Positions 7,677 through 16,458 of a stretch of 39,935 nucleotides of DNA are shown here, in pieces. The notes beneath the pieces were generated by a model. The model saw only the letters and a list, made by a program, of their open reading frames with translations, had not been told where the DNA came from and did not search any database. The position numbers and the translations under genes are program-made. Source of the stretch: an uncultured Alphaproteobacteria bacterium (GTDB lineage Bacteria > Pseudomonadota > Alphaproteobacteria > MPNO01 > UBA2964); the NCBI GenBank assembly GCA_938048165.1, contig CALIBP010000092.1, positions 1 through 39,935 on the forward strand, given 5' to 3'. Within the stretch, counting starts at the first letter, position 1, and each line of letters opens with the position of its first letter.

Positions 7677-8936
7677 ATGACTGATTATTCGATTCTGAGC
7701 CTGGCAAAAAATGCGCTGAACGGGCAGGCCGGATGGGCTCCAGCCTGGCGAAAGCCGGACCCGAAACCCGAATATGACGTTGTCATTGTCGGCGGTGGCG
7801 GGCATGGGCTTGCAACCGCGCATTATCTTGCCAAAGATCATGGCATCACAAATGTGGCGGTGCTGGAGAAAAACCTCATAGGTTCCGGCAATGTCGGCCG
7901 GAATACAACGCTGGTTCGCTCCAACTACATGCTGGACAGGACACTGCCATTCTACGAGCATTCGCTCAAGCTGTGGGAAGGCCTGTCGCATGACCTGAAC
8001 TACAATGTCATGTTTTCCTCGCGCGGCATTATAAATCTTGCCCATTCGCCGGGTCAGCTGGATGTATTCAGGCGCCGCGCCAACTCGATGCTGTTGAATG
8101 GTGTCAAAGCCGAGATTCTGAGCGCTGCACAAATTGCTGAGAAAGTTCCCGCCCTTGATGTCAGTGATGCGGCGCGTTTCCCGGTTCTCGGCGGTCTTTA
8201 TCAGGCCAGAGGCGGTACCGCCCGGCATGATGCCGTTGCCTGGGGTTTCGCGCGAAGCGCTGACCGTCGGGGCGTTGATATCATCGAGCAATGCGAGGTA
8301 ACAGGATTCCTGAAAAAGGATCGCCGGATTGTTGGGGTGTCCACATCCAGAGGTGAGATCAGAGCAAAGAAAATCGCAGTCGTTGTGGCCGGCAGCTCAA
8401 GCCATGTTCTGCAACAAGCCGGCCTGAACAATCTGCCAATTGAAAGCCATGTTCTTCAGGCCTTTGTCAGCGAAGGGCTTAAACCTGTTCTTGATGTCGC
8501 CATAACCTTTGGTGCCGGTCACCTTTATATCTCGCAGTCCGACAAGGGCGGGCTGGTGTTCGGCGGTGACCTTGATGGCTATAATTCCTATGCGCAGCGC
8601 GGGAACCTGCCAGTTGCAGAGGATGTGGCAACCGCGCTTCTGGCAATGTTTCCAGCCTTCGCCAAAGTCCGCGTGCTTCGCAGCTGGGGCGGCATTATGG
8701 ATATGTCCATGGATGGACAGCCCATTATTGATGTCGGGCCTGTTCCGGGTCTCTATATAAATTGCGGGTGGTGCTATGAGGGGTTCAAGGCGACCCCTGC
8801 ATCCGGGTACACCTTTGCCTGGACCATCGCAAATGACGCACCGCATGAACTGAATGCTCCGTTCAGCCTGTCACGTTTTCAAAATGGTTACGTCCTTGAT
8901 GAAAAAGGCCGTGGGCCGTTTCCCGGGCACCACTAG
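7677..8936 (+). CDS. soxB: Sarcosine oxidase, beta subunit family
   Basis: 419 residues from ATG at 7677; an in-frame TTG at 7626 is rejected because the family's N-terminal YSILSLAKNAL segment starts right after this ATG. The subunit carries the site that demethylates sarcosine to glycine and formaldehyde with O2. Visible features are the LSLAKNAL start, a GWAPAWR stretch, the FAD motif VVIVGGGGHGLATAHYLA at about 35-52, GRNTTLVRSNY at about 75-84 and ARHDAVAWG at about 182-190. In heterotetrameric sarcosine oxidases the His of that last segment (His184 here) covalently binds FMN. It is the first gene of soxBDAG. N-methylglutamate dehydrogenase subunit MgdA is a homologue, but its partners GmaS and MgsABC are absent here. 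Confidence 0.9.
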   Translation: MTDYSILSLAKNALNGQAGWAPAWRKPDPKPEYDVVIVGGGGHGLATAHYLAKDHGITNVAVLEKNLIGSGNVGRNTTLVRSNYMLDRTLPFYEHSLKLWEGLSHDLNYNVMFSSRGIINLAHSPGQLDVFRRRANSMLLNGVKAEILSAAQIAEKVPALDVSDAARFPVLGGLYQARGGTARHDAVAWGFARSADRRGVDIIEQCEVTGFLKKDRRIVGVSTSRGEIRAKKIAVVVAGSSSHVLQQAGLNNLPIESHVLQAFVSEGLKPVLDVAITFGAGHLYISQSDKGGLVFGGDLDGYNSYAQRGNLPVAEDVATALLAMFPAFAKVRVLRSWGGIMDMSMDGQPIIDVGPVPGLYINCGWCYEGFKATPASGYTFAWTIANDAPHELNAPFSLSRFQNGYVLDEKGRGPFPGHH

Positions 8937-8947
8937 GAGTTGGGTTT

Positions 8948-9220
8948 ATGATCATTGATTGCCCATGTTGCGGCCCCCGGCCGGTGAGTGAGTTTTCCTA
9001 TATCGGTGATGCCGAGGTGGAAAAACCTGATATGCAAGCCCCGGTGGCAGACTGGGTAGAAGCGGTCTACACACGCACCAACCCGCGCGGCACGCATCTG
9101 GAACATTGGCAGCATCTTCATGGATGTCGCCAGTTCCTGAAGCTGCAACGCGATACACTCACCCATGAAATATTTGCGGTCGAACTTGCAGGTGTATACG
9201 CAAGCGGAGCAGGCGAATGA
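8948..9220 (+). CDS. soxD: Sarcosine oxidase, delta subunit family
   Basis: A 90-residue zinc-binding accessory subunit of the heterotetrameric oxidase. The start MIIDCPCCG has the Cys pair, and HGCRQF near residue 60 has the His and Cys expected to complete the zinc site. An AGGAG at 8936-8940 lies at a good distance before ATG 8948. The gene begins 11 bases after soxB and overlaps soxA by 4 bases (ATGA), so the subunits are made in a coupled way. The small size, the Cys/His pattern and the position between the beta and alpha genes leave little doubt. Confidence 0.93.
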   Translation: MIIDCPCCGPRPVSEFSYIGDAEVEKPDMQAPVADWVEAVYTRTNPRGTHLEHWQHLHGCRQFLKLQRDTLTHEIFAVELAGVYASGAGE

Positions 9221-12189
9221 CATCATTTCGCATCGACAAGCCGTCAGTTGTGGATTTTGAAACACCTGTAAACTTCACTTTTGACGGGCATTCCTATCGC
9301 GGCTTTGCCGGTGATACGGTGGCATCGGCGTTACTTGCAAATGGTGTTTATCTGTTTGGCAGGAGCTTCAAATATCATCAGCCAAGAGGTGTTATGGGTG
9401 CGCATGTTGAAGAGGCAAATGCACTGATAACCATTGGCAGGGGCGCACATGCCGAGCCAAACCTGCAAGCGACCACGATACCGGTTGCTGAAGGTATGGA
9501 AGTGTTCAGCCAGAATCGGTGGCCGTCACTCAAGCTCGATTTGCTTTCCATCAACCAGCTGGCGGCACCATTACTGTCAGCCGGTTTTTACTACAAGACT
9601 TTCATGGGCCCCACGAAAAGATCATGGATGTTGTACGAACCGTTCATCCGGCGTGCCGCCGGTCTTGGCGCGGTGTCAACCTCGGCTGATGATCAGGCCT
9701 ATGAAAAGGACCATCGCTTCTGTGATGTTCTGATAATCGGCGGCGGTGTAACCGGTATAGCTGCCGGCCTTGCCGCAGCGCGTTCCGGGTTGCGGGTCAT
9801 GCTTGTCGATGACCGCAATGTCTGGGGTGGCCAGATGGCCGGTGTTGACGATGATCTGTCCGGGCAGCCACTTGATCAATGGATCGGTCATTCCATCAGG
9901 GAATTACAGGAACTTGGCGCAGAACTGCTTTCCCGCACAACCGTGTTTGGTGTTTATGACGGGCATGTCCATGGCGCGGTGCAGCGGCTGGCAGATGTAA
10001 GCAGCCATGATGGCGTCAAACGTCCCTTGCAGCGGTTTCTCAAAATTGTTGCAAAGCATTCGATCCTCGCTACAGGCGCGTTTGAAAACCCGATGCTTTT
10101 CAAGAATAATTCGCTGCCCGGTGTGATGCTGGCTGATACAGCACGGCATTTCATGGACCGTTTTTCAGTCGCATGCGGTAAACAGATTGTAATCTATACC
10201 AATAATGACAGTGCGTATGATGCTGCCCGCAGGCTGGCAGAAGCAGGGCTGAATGTTACAACCCTGATTGACACTCGCCCGTCGGTATCGGCCGCGTGTC
10301 AGTCACTCGCCAGACATATTGGTGCTTCCCATCTTGTCGGGTGGCAGGTGGAAAAGGCCCATGGACGTCATAAGGTCAAGGCCGTCAGCGTCTGCAAGAT
10401 CGATGATCGGCGGCAGAAACAACGGATCAGCAGTGATTGTCTCGCTGTATCTGGCGGCTGGAATCCGGTTGTGCATCTGGCCAGCCATATGGGCATGGCG
10501 CCAGTCTATAGTGAACCGATGGGGGCGTTTATTGTTGATCCCGACAGCCTTCCTTGCCATTGCCATGTGGCAGGTCCCGTAGCCGGATCTCTTGATCTGC
10601 CGTCATGTGTGAATGGCGGGTTTGCCGCTGGTATAAAAGTGGCGCAGCAGCTTGGTTCAACGCCGCCTGATCCTATTGAAGCAACTGCCATGCACGGCTT
10701 TATTGGTGACTGGCCGATGAAAGCCGATGTGGAAACATTGTCCGAAAAGGTCATGCTCGATTTTCAGAATGATGTGACCCTCGGTGACATCAAACTCGCC
10801 GTGGTCGAGGGATATTCGGCTACCGAGCATCTGAAGCGTTACACGACGCTTGGCATGGGAACCGATCAGGGGCGCACATCAAATATCAATGCCATATCGC
10901 TTCTCACCCAGCTGACCGGTCAGCAGATAGAAAACATACGCCCCACCAGATTTCGGCCGCCATTCACACCGATAACGCTTGGCGCGCTTGTGGGTCACCA
11001 TGTTGGTGACCACGCACAGCCAACACGCCTGACACCAATGCATGACTGGCACGCGGCGCAGGGCGCTATGATGGTTCCGGTAGGTTTGTGGTGGCGGCCA
11101 AGAGCCTATCTGAAACCCGGTGAGACATTGCGTGAGGCCTATATCAGGGAAGCAGGGAATGTCCGTGAAAATGTGGGGATATGCGATGTGTCCACACTTG
11201 GCAAGATCGCCGTGCAGGGACCTGACGCAGGGGTTTTTCTGGACCGTGTCTATACCAATAATTTTGCCACACTGCCGGTCGGAAAGGCACGCTACGGTCT
11301 GATGCTTCGCGATGACGGAATGGTTCTTGATGATGGTACAAGCTGGCGGCTTGGTGAAAACGACTATCTCATGACCACCACAACCGGCGGGGCCGGTGCT
11401 GTAATGCAGCATCTCGAAAGGCTGCATAATCTTTATTGGCCCGACCTTCGGGTCAGCTTCGTGTCGGTGACCGGGCAATGGGCTGGCATGTCGGTCGCCG
11501 GGCCAAAGTCACGCCAGGTTCTTGGCAAGGCATTCAGCGGCACCGACTTCTCCGATGCGGCACTTCCAATCATGGGGGTCATGTCTATACAGACCGCATC
11601 CGGCACCATACTGGTCGCGCGCCTTTCATTTTCCGGCGAGCTTGCCTATGAGGTTTTCTGCCCTGCTTGCATGGGCACGGAAATCTGGTGCGATTTGTTA
11701 TCGCATGGTGCTGATTCTGGCATTCAGCCCTACGGCACCGAAGCGCTTGGTGCGCTTCGCATCGAAAAGGGGCATGTCGCAGGCGGTGAGCTAGATGGCC
11801 GGGTATCGCCCTATAACCTGCGCCTCGACGGCATGCTGTCGAAAAAGAAATGGTTTTTTGGCAAGCCGTTGCTGGAGCGGGACGGGCTTTATGGTGATGA
11901 TCAATATCGACTGGTCGGTCTGATCAGTGAGGACAAGCAGCCGCTTCAGGCCGGCGCTCATGTGGTTTTTGGAGACAAGGCCAGCCCGGGCCCGTCACAA
12001 GGCTGGGTGTCTTCGGTGACATACAGCCCGTCACTTGACGAGGAAATCGGCTTGGCGCTGGTGAAGAAGCAGGCGCTTGAGAAAGACACCGGCATGTATG
12101 CTGCAAACCCGGTTGCCGGAATTCACCGCAAGGTGCGGATAGTGTCGCATCATTTTCTTGACCCTGAGGGTCATCGCATGCGGCTGTGA
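9217..12189 (+). CDS. soxA: Sarcosine oxidase, alpha subunit family
   Basis: 990 residues, the usual size of the alpha subunit. Domain order: an N-terminal ferredoxin-like module (about 10-90, containing RSFKYHQPRG but lacking iron-sulfur Cys residues, as in the family), then a pyridine-nucleotide/FAD Rossmann region with GGGVTG at 175-180 that binds NAD+, then a GcvT-like tetrahydrofolate domain from about 600 to the end, beginning near TPMHDWH and including TLGKIAVQGPDA and the GELAYE segment. The folate domain captures the formaldehyde unit as 5,10-methylene-tetrahydrofolate. It overlaps soxD by 4 bases and is followed 10 bases later by soxG. All segments are intact with no frameshift. Confidence 0.94.
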   Translation: MTSFRIDKPSVVDFETPVNFTFDGHSYRGFAGDTVASALLANGVYLFGRSFKYHQPRGVMGAHVEEANALITIGRGAHAEPNLQATTIPVAEGMEVFSQNRWPSLKLDLLSINQLAAPLLSAGFYYKTFMGPTKRSWMLYEPFIRRAAGLGAVSTSADDQAYEKDHRFCDVLIIGGGVTGIAAGLAAARSGLRVMLVDDRNVWGGQMAGVDDDLSGQPLDQWIGHSIRELQELGAELLSRTTVFGVYDGHVHGAVQRLADVSSHDGVKRPLQRFLKIVAKHSILATGAFENPMLFKNNSLPGVMLADTARHFMDRFSVACGKQIVIYTNNDSAYDAARRLAEAGLNVTTLIDTRPSVSAACQSLARHIGASHLVGWQVEKAHGRHKVKAVSVCKIDDRRQKQRISSDCLAVSGGWNPVVHLASHMGMAPVYSEPMGAFIVDPDSLPCHCHVAGPVAGSLDLPSCVNGGFAAGIKVAQQLGSTPPDPIEATAMHGFIGDWPMKADVETLSEKVMLDFQNDVTLGDIKLAVVEGYSATEHLKRYTTLGMGTDQGRTSNINAISLLTQLTGQQIENIRPTRFRPPFTPITLGALVGHHVGDHAQPTRLTPMHDWHAAQGAMMVPVGLWWRPRAYLKPGETLREAYIREAGNVRENVGICDVSTLGKIAVQGPDAGVFLDRVYTNNFATLPVGKARYGLMLRDDGMVLDDGTSWRLGENDYLMTTTTGGAGAVMQHLERLHNLYWPDLRVSFVSVTGQWAGMSVAGPKSRQVLGKAFSGTDFSDAALPIMGVMSIQTASGTILVARLSFSGELAYEVFCPACMGTEIWCDLLSHGADSGIQPYGTEALGALRIEKGHVAGGELDGRVSPYNLRLDGMLSKKKWFFGKPLLERDGLYGDDQYRLVGLISEDKQPLQAGAHVVFGDKASPGPSQGWVSSVTYSPSLDEEIGLALVKKQALEKDTGMYAANPVAGIHRKVRIVSHHFLDPEGHRMRL

Positions 12190-12199
12190 GGAGATGGTG

Positions 12200-12787
12200 A
12201 TGTCGGCAGCAGAACCCAGGAAGCCTGTGACACCCCTGACAGCAGAGCCCGGCAAGGCGGAACTGCAGCAGATCGGCAACAGTGATGTTGCGGCGCTGCG
12301 GCTTCCACCTGGCCGGTTCCATGTCGTTACTGCATGGCCTGAAAGTCTTGATCTGTGCAGCAAGGCGTTGTCGCGCCTCGGGCTTGGGGTGCCGGAAAAG
12401 GTTGGTGATGCCATTGTCACAACTGAGGGCAGCGCTATGCGGGTCGCGCCGGGAAGGTGGTTTTTCGATGGTCTGGATCCAACGCCGGCAGCAGACGGGT
12501 CTGAAAAATTTGCCGTCACCGACCTGTCGGATGGCACGGCGATGTTCAGCATCCATGGCGAAAAGGCCACACGACTTGCACAAAAGCTGATCATGGTTGA
12601 TCTATCGGGCGACACAGCTGCACCTCCGAGGGTAATGCAAACCGGCAGTTCGCATGGTATCGGGCTGACAATGCTCTGGTCAGAACGCAACCAGTTCAAG
12701 CTTTTCTGCGAAAAGTCATATGAAAGAGATTTCTGGCACATGCTGCAGGCCGAACTTGCCGAATTCACCATTGATGAAACAGCGTGA
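12200..12787 (+). CDS. soxG: Sarcosine oxidase, gamma subunit family
   Basis: 195 residues from the ATG at 12200, chosen because GAGGAG at 12188-12193 lies 6 bases upstream; the ATG at 12194 is too close and an earlier in-frame TTG at 12158 lies inside soxA. The gamma subunit is a small GcvT/YgfZ-like protein that stabilises the complex. Visible segments are the LRLPPGRFHV strand, an APGRWFFDG turn around residue 90 and DLSDGTAMFSIHG, all in the order expected for SoxG. It is poorly conserved in general, so position as the fourth gene of soxBDAG is an important part of the call. Confidence 0.88.
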   Translation: MSAAEPRKPVTPLTAEPGKAELQQIGNSDVAALRLPPGRFHVVTAWPESLDLCSKALSRLGLGVPEKVGDAIVTTEGSAMRVAPGRWFFDGLDPTPAADGSEKFAVTDLSDGTAMFSIHGEKATRLAQKLIMVDLSGDTAAPPRVMQTGSSHGIGLTMLWSERNQFKLFCEKSYERDFWHMLQAELAEFTIDETA

Positions 12788-12813
12788 TCACCGCATCTTG
12801 ATGAGCAGGGAGT

Positions 12814-13497
12814 ATGCAAATGTATGAAGTTGAGTTCCCGCAATGGGCGATAGATCGGAATATCAGGAATCGTGGCCGTGAGCATGCTGTGATTTCGATC
12901 GAGCCTGCAAAGACGGCACTGATCATTATCGATATTCAGAATGCCTGGGTAGAGCCGGGATACAGTCCTCTCTATATCGAGGCTGCGAAGGATATCGTTC
13001 CCAATATCAACCGGCTGTCAAACGTCATGCGCGCGATCGGCGGCCATGTGGTGTTTACCCAGCACTGCTGGGGTGAATGGCCTGAATTTTTTGAGATGTT
13101 TTCAAATCAGGCGTTTCATGATGAGGTCATCGAGAAAACGCAGGTGGGTACGCACGGTCATGCCTTATGGCCGGAACTTGACGTTGCGGATAATGACATC
13201 ATGGTCGTCAAAACACGACCAAGCGCCTTTATTCAGGGATCATCGGACATGGATGCGGTGTTAAAAAGCAAGGGCATCGACACGGTGATCATCACAGGCA
13301 CGCTTACAAATGCCTGTTGCGAATCCTCGGCACGCGATGCTGCAGCCCTGAATTACCGCGTTATATTCGCTGCCGATGCAACGGCGACAAGAAACGCGCA
13401 GGAGCATAACTCAACGCTTGTCAACCTTGGTCAGTATGTTGCGGATATCCGCTTTACCGATGAGTTGGCAGGCTTTCTTGAAGGTCAGGCAAGCTGA
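12814..13497 (+). CDS. Isochorismatase-fold cysteine amidohydrolase
   Basis: 227 residues with the Asp-Lys-Cys catalytic triad of the isochorismatase-like hydrolase superfamily: Asp40 in IIIDIQNAW, Lys133 in VVKTRPSAF and a Cys at 168 in TNACCESSARDA. Members include nicotinamidase, ureidoacrylate amidohydrolase, biuret hydrolase and N-carbamoylsarcosine amidohydrolase. It starts 26 bases after soxG on the same strand and is probably co-transcribed with it. Because N-carbamoylsarcosine amidohydrolase makes sarcosine, the substrate of the preceding oxidase, and a hydantoinase pair lies in the same block, that activity is an attractive guess. The second half of the Cys motif (TNxCCES) is the generic form rather than the AAGCVRHT seen in the Arthrobacter enzyme, so the substrate is open. 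Confidence 0.8.
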   Translation: MQMYEVEFPQWAIDRNIRNRGREHAVISIEPAKTALIIIDIQNAWVEPGYSPLYIEAAKDIVPNINRLSNVMRAIGGHVVFTQHCWGEWPEFFEMFSNQAFHDEVIEKTQVGTHGHALWPELDVADNDIMVVKTRPSAFIQGSSDMDAVLKSKGIDTVIITGTLTNACCESSARDAAALNYRVIFAADATATRNAQEHNSTLVNLGQYVADIRFTDELAGFLEGQAS

Positions 13498-13591
13498 TTT
13501 CATCTGCTACTTCCTGACATGTGCCAGTAACCGAATAACCCGATGACCCAGTGTGTCCCGGTGTCCCTGTATCGGGGCCGGCGGTGCCTGC

Positions 13592-14671
13592 CTATGACTG
13601 ATTTTCAGCTTCACGCTGTGGCAGGACAAAGACAGCGCTTGCATCTATGTCCAACATCACCATGTCGCCTTCAGATGGCTCGTGATTGCTTTTGTTCGTT
13701 GCCGCCGTAACGCTCAGTGTGCTGCCATCCTGACTTTCAACTGTATATTCGATCAGGCTGCCAAAATATTGTTTGTCGATGACCTTGGCCTTTGCCCCGG
13801 TGCCTTTCGGTGGCTGCAGGCTGATGCGCTCGGGGCGTATCAGGACTTCGGGCTGTTTACTGTCCATATGCGATGGTGCATCGATCTCCAGCGTCGCACC
13901 TGCAACCTGGATTGTCACCGTCTTGCCGCCTGACTTAACAACGCTGGCTGGCAGAATGTTGGACTGGCCCATGAACTCAGCAATGAATTTGTTTGCCGGC
14001 GTCCGGTAGACTTCCTCGGGCGTACCAATCTGGTTAACGTGACCATGATTCATGATGCAGATACGGTCTGACATGCTCATGGCTTCATCCTGATCGTGGG
14101 TCACAAATATTGTGGTGATGCCAAGCTCGATTTGCAGCGCCCTCAGCTCGGCCCGCATATAGTCACGAAGCTGCTTGTCGAGCGCGCCAAACGGCTCATC
14201 AAGAAGCAGAACATTTGGCCGCAGGATCAGTGATCGTGCCAGCGCCACACGTTGCTGCTGGCCGCCTGACAGTTCACGCGGCATCCTTTCAACAAGCCCC
14301 TCAAGCTGCACCAGCTTCAGCGCTTCCTTCAGTCTTGTTTGCTGCTCAGCTTTGCCGACTTTTGCCATTTTCAGGCCGAAGGTGACATTCTCGCCAACAG
14401 TCATATGAGGGAACAATGCGTAATTCTGGAACACCAAACCAATGGAACGTTTTTCCGGAAGAACACCCGTAATATCGGTATCACCGATGAAAATGCGCCC
14501 GGAAGTCGGTTCAACAAAACCGCTGACCATGCGCAGGCTGGTCGTCTTGCCACAACCTGACGGGCCAAGCAATGTGAGAAATTCACCATCATTTACCGAC
14601 AGATTGAGGTCGGCAACAGCACAGGTCTCACCATAATACCGAGAGACATTCTCGAACGTAAGTTTGCTCAT
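13592..14671 (-). CDS. PotA-type ABC transporter ATP-binding protein
   Basis: 359 residues. Walker A GPSGCGKTT at 36-44, the Q-loop in VFQNYALFP at about 80-88, signature LSGGQ at 134-138, Walker B LLLDEP at 155-160 and the switch His192 in FVTHDQ are all present. The C-terminal third (from about 240) is a TOBE-type regulatory domain. This is the architecture of PotA/FbpC/UgpC-class ATPases. It overlaps the permease gene by 4 bases (ATGA) and is the last gene of the importer operon. Together with the two permeases and the exported binding protein it makes a complete spermidine/putrescine-class importer. Such systems also carry other small cationic or N-substituted solutes, and the context favours an N-methylated amine or related compound. 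Confidence 0.9.
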   Translation of the reverse strand: MSKLTFENVSRYYGETCAVADLNLSVNDGEFLTLLGPSGCGKTTSLRMVSGFVEPTSGRIFIGDTDITGVLPEKRSIGLVFQNYALFPHMTVGENVTFGLKMAKVGKAEQQTRLKEALKLVQLEGLVERMPRELSGGQQQRVALARSLILRPNVLLLDEPFGALDKQLRDYMRAELRALQIELGITTIFVTHDQDEAMSMSDRICIMNHGHVNQIGTPEEVYRTPANKFIAEFMGQSNILPASVVKSGGKTVTIQVAGATLEIDAPSHMDSKQPEVLIRPERISLQPPKGTGAKAKVIDKQYFGSLIEYTVESQDGSTLSVTAATNKSNHEPSEGDMVMLDIDASAVFVLPQREAENQS

Positions 14672-15501
14672 TTTATGATTTTTCCAAAGGAGACAAGCTG
14701 GCCTCTCGACATCAGTAATAAGGTTAACAATGCCGTCAGGGCTAGCATCAGCGTTGAGATGGAGGCAATCGACGGTTCCAGTTGAAACATCAGCGTCGAA
14801 TATATCTGAATGGGAAGGGTCTGGTTAAAAGTCGCCAGAAAATAGGTAACGATGAATTCATCAAAAGAGATGATGAAACTGAAGATAAAGGCACCGATCA
14901 GGCCGGATTTGATCAAAGGGATGGTGATGAAGAAAATCGTTTTGAAATAGCTGGCACCAAGAATTTGTGCAGCTTCTTCCAGATTGCGATCAAGGGTCTG
15001 CAAGCTGGCGCCAATGGTGATGATGGCATAAGGAATTGTGATTGTAGTGTGCGCTACAACATAAAACCAAAGGCTGTCCGTGGCATTCAGCGCGAAGCCT
15101 TCGGATGTGTCAAGGAACAGTCCTATGCGGAACAGCGCCATACCAAGAACGATATGCGGCAAGACCATCGGTGCGATCAAATAGGAAAACACAGCCTGTT
15201 TACCCCTGAAATCGCTACGATCCAGCCCCAGCGCTGCCATGCCGCCGACAATCATCGAAAGCGGGGCCACAATACTTGCAACAATAAGTGAGTTCATGAA
15301 TGAGTTCTGCCAGTCATCATCGGTCATGACATAGGCATACCATCTGACACCGTAGGATTCCGGTGGAAAGCCCATATGGTTCTCGTTGGTAAAGCTCTGG
15401 ATTACCACGATAACCAGCGGCGCAAAGATGAAGATGAAGATCAATGCGTTGATAATGAAAAGCAACTTCGAAGAGGCTCGGTTTTTAGTGCTTGCTGCCA
15501 T
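14668..15501 (-). CDS. PotC-type ABC transporter permease
   Basis: 277 residues with about six hydrophobic membrane segments. The EAA-type loop that contacts the ATPase is visible at about residue 170 (NLEEAAQILGASYFKTI, ending FITIPL). The N-terminal cytoplasmic tail is basic, the first membrane helix is very hydrophobic (LLFIINALIFIFIFAP), and a periplasmic segment containing GFPPESYGVRWY follows; that F-x-x-x-x-Y-G-x-R-W-Y pattern is typical of PotC-like permeases. The gene abuts the PotB-type gene directly and overlaps the PotA-type gene by 4 bases. Confidence 0.9.
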   Translation of the reverse strand: MAASTKNRASSKLLFIINALIFIFIFAPLVIVVIQSFTNENHMGFPPESYGVRWYAYVMTDDDWQNSFMNSLIVASIVAPLSMIVGGMAALGLDRSDFRGKQAVFSYLIAPMVLPHIVLGMALFRIGLFLDTSEGFALNATDSLWFYVVAHTTITIPYAIITIGASLQTLDRNLEEAAQILGASYFKTIFFITIPLIKSGLIGAFIFSFIISFDEFIVTYFLATFNQTLPIQIYSTLMFQLEPSIASISTLMLALTALLTLLLMSRGQLVSFGKIIK

Positions 15502-16371
15502 TCAGACTTTCACACTTCGTTGCAGGAGACGTGAGATATAAACGGTAAACAGGATCGTGATCAGAAGCATCACCGAAAACGCTGATGCCGTGGGCCAGTT
15601 ATATCGGTCACGCACCAGACCGGTGATAATCATGGGAATTGTGACAACCTTGTTGCCACCCATGATAACCGGGGTGACGTAGAGCCCCATCGACAGAATG
15701 AAGACTAGCGTGCAACCCGCAATCACGCCTGGCAGGCTGAGCGGCCAGGTTATGTTGCGAAACAGCTGCATGCTGGAAGCGCCGAGATTTCGCGCGCTTT
15801 CCTCGATTGAGGGATTGATTGCCGACAGGGATGCGTAAATAGGCAGCACCATGAATGGCAGATATACATGCACGGTGCCCAGAACAACGCCAAACACATT
15901 ATTCATCAGCGGCAGACCGGCAAAGCGCGAGATAAGACCCATATCGCGCAAAACATCGTTCAACCCGATATAATCAGCGAACTGATTGATGATGCCCTGA
16001 TTGCCAAGCACCAGCATCCACGCCGAATTACGTACGATGATGCTCGTCAGCAAAGGTGATATCACACAGAACAGAATTATGTTCTTCATGAACGGTTGTA
16101 CCCTGCGCATCAGGATAGCGACCGGGAAGCTCAGGATCAGGCAAAAGAAGGTGATATAAAGCGAGATGAAAAAGGTATCAAAAAAGACGCGTAAATAAGT
16201 AGGCTCAAAGAATTTGATATAGCCGTCCAGATGGAAACCAAGCGTGGTTATGCTCTTGTCAAACCGGCCGAAGCTCAATACCAGAAGAACAACCAACGGC
16301 GCTGTAAAGGTTATAAGATAAAGAACAAGGGCGGGAAGCAATAACGTCATGCTTCTTTTATTGGCTGTCAT
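15502..16371 (-). CDS. PotB-type ABC transporter permease
   Basis: 289 residues from ATG at 16371-16369. The open frame extends to an ATG at 16434, but that codon lies inside a strong hairpin, and the added 21 residues carry no family feature, so I chose the later start, which follows a GGCAGGG ribosome site. About six membrane segments are visible, and the EAA loop reads SIEESARNLGASSMQLF followed by ITWPLSLPG near residue 190. PotB-class permeases pair with PotC-class ones in the same heterodimer. The ATG of the downstream permease follows immediately. Confidence 0.88.
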   Translation of the reverse strand: MTANKRSMTLLLPALVLYLITFTAPLVVLLVLSFGRFDKSITTLGFHLDGYIKFFEPTYLRVFFDTFFISLYITFFCLILSFPVAILMRRVQPFMKNIILFCVISPLLTSIIVRNSAWMLVLGNQGIINQFADYIGLNDVLRDMGLISRFAGLPLMNNVFGVVLGTVHVYLPFMVLPIYASLSAINPSIEESARNLGASSMQLFRNITWPLSLPGVIAGCTLVFILSMGLYVTPVIMGGNKVVTIPMIITGLVRDRYNWPTASAFSVMLLITILFTVYISRLLQRSVKV

Positions 16372-16412
16372 CGCTGCCCTGCCTGAAAAATAATCTTGTC
16401 TGTAATTTAAAA

Positions 16413-16440
16413 CAGCTGATGGCGTTGCCGCCATCAGCTG
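16413..16440 (-). terminator. Hairpin between binding-protein and permease genes
   Basis: A perfect 12-base inverted repeat (16413-16424 and 16429-16440, arms CAGCTGATGGCG/CGCCATCAGCTG) encloses a 4-base loop. Read on the minus strand it is followed by TTTTAAATT, the layout of an intrinsic terminator. It sits just after the PotD-type gene and before the PotB-type gene. It probably acts as a partial terminator or as an mRNA-stabilising stem, so that more binding protein than permease is made. Confidence 0.75.
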
Positions 16441-16458
16441 GAAAGTGAAGGTTCAGAT

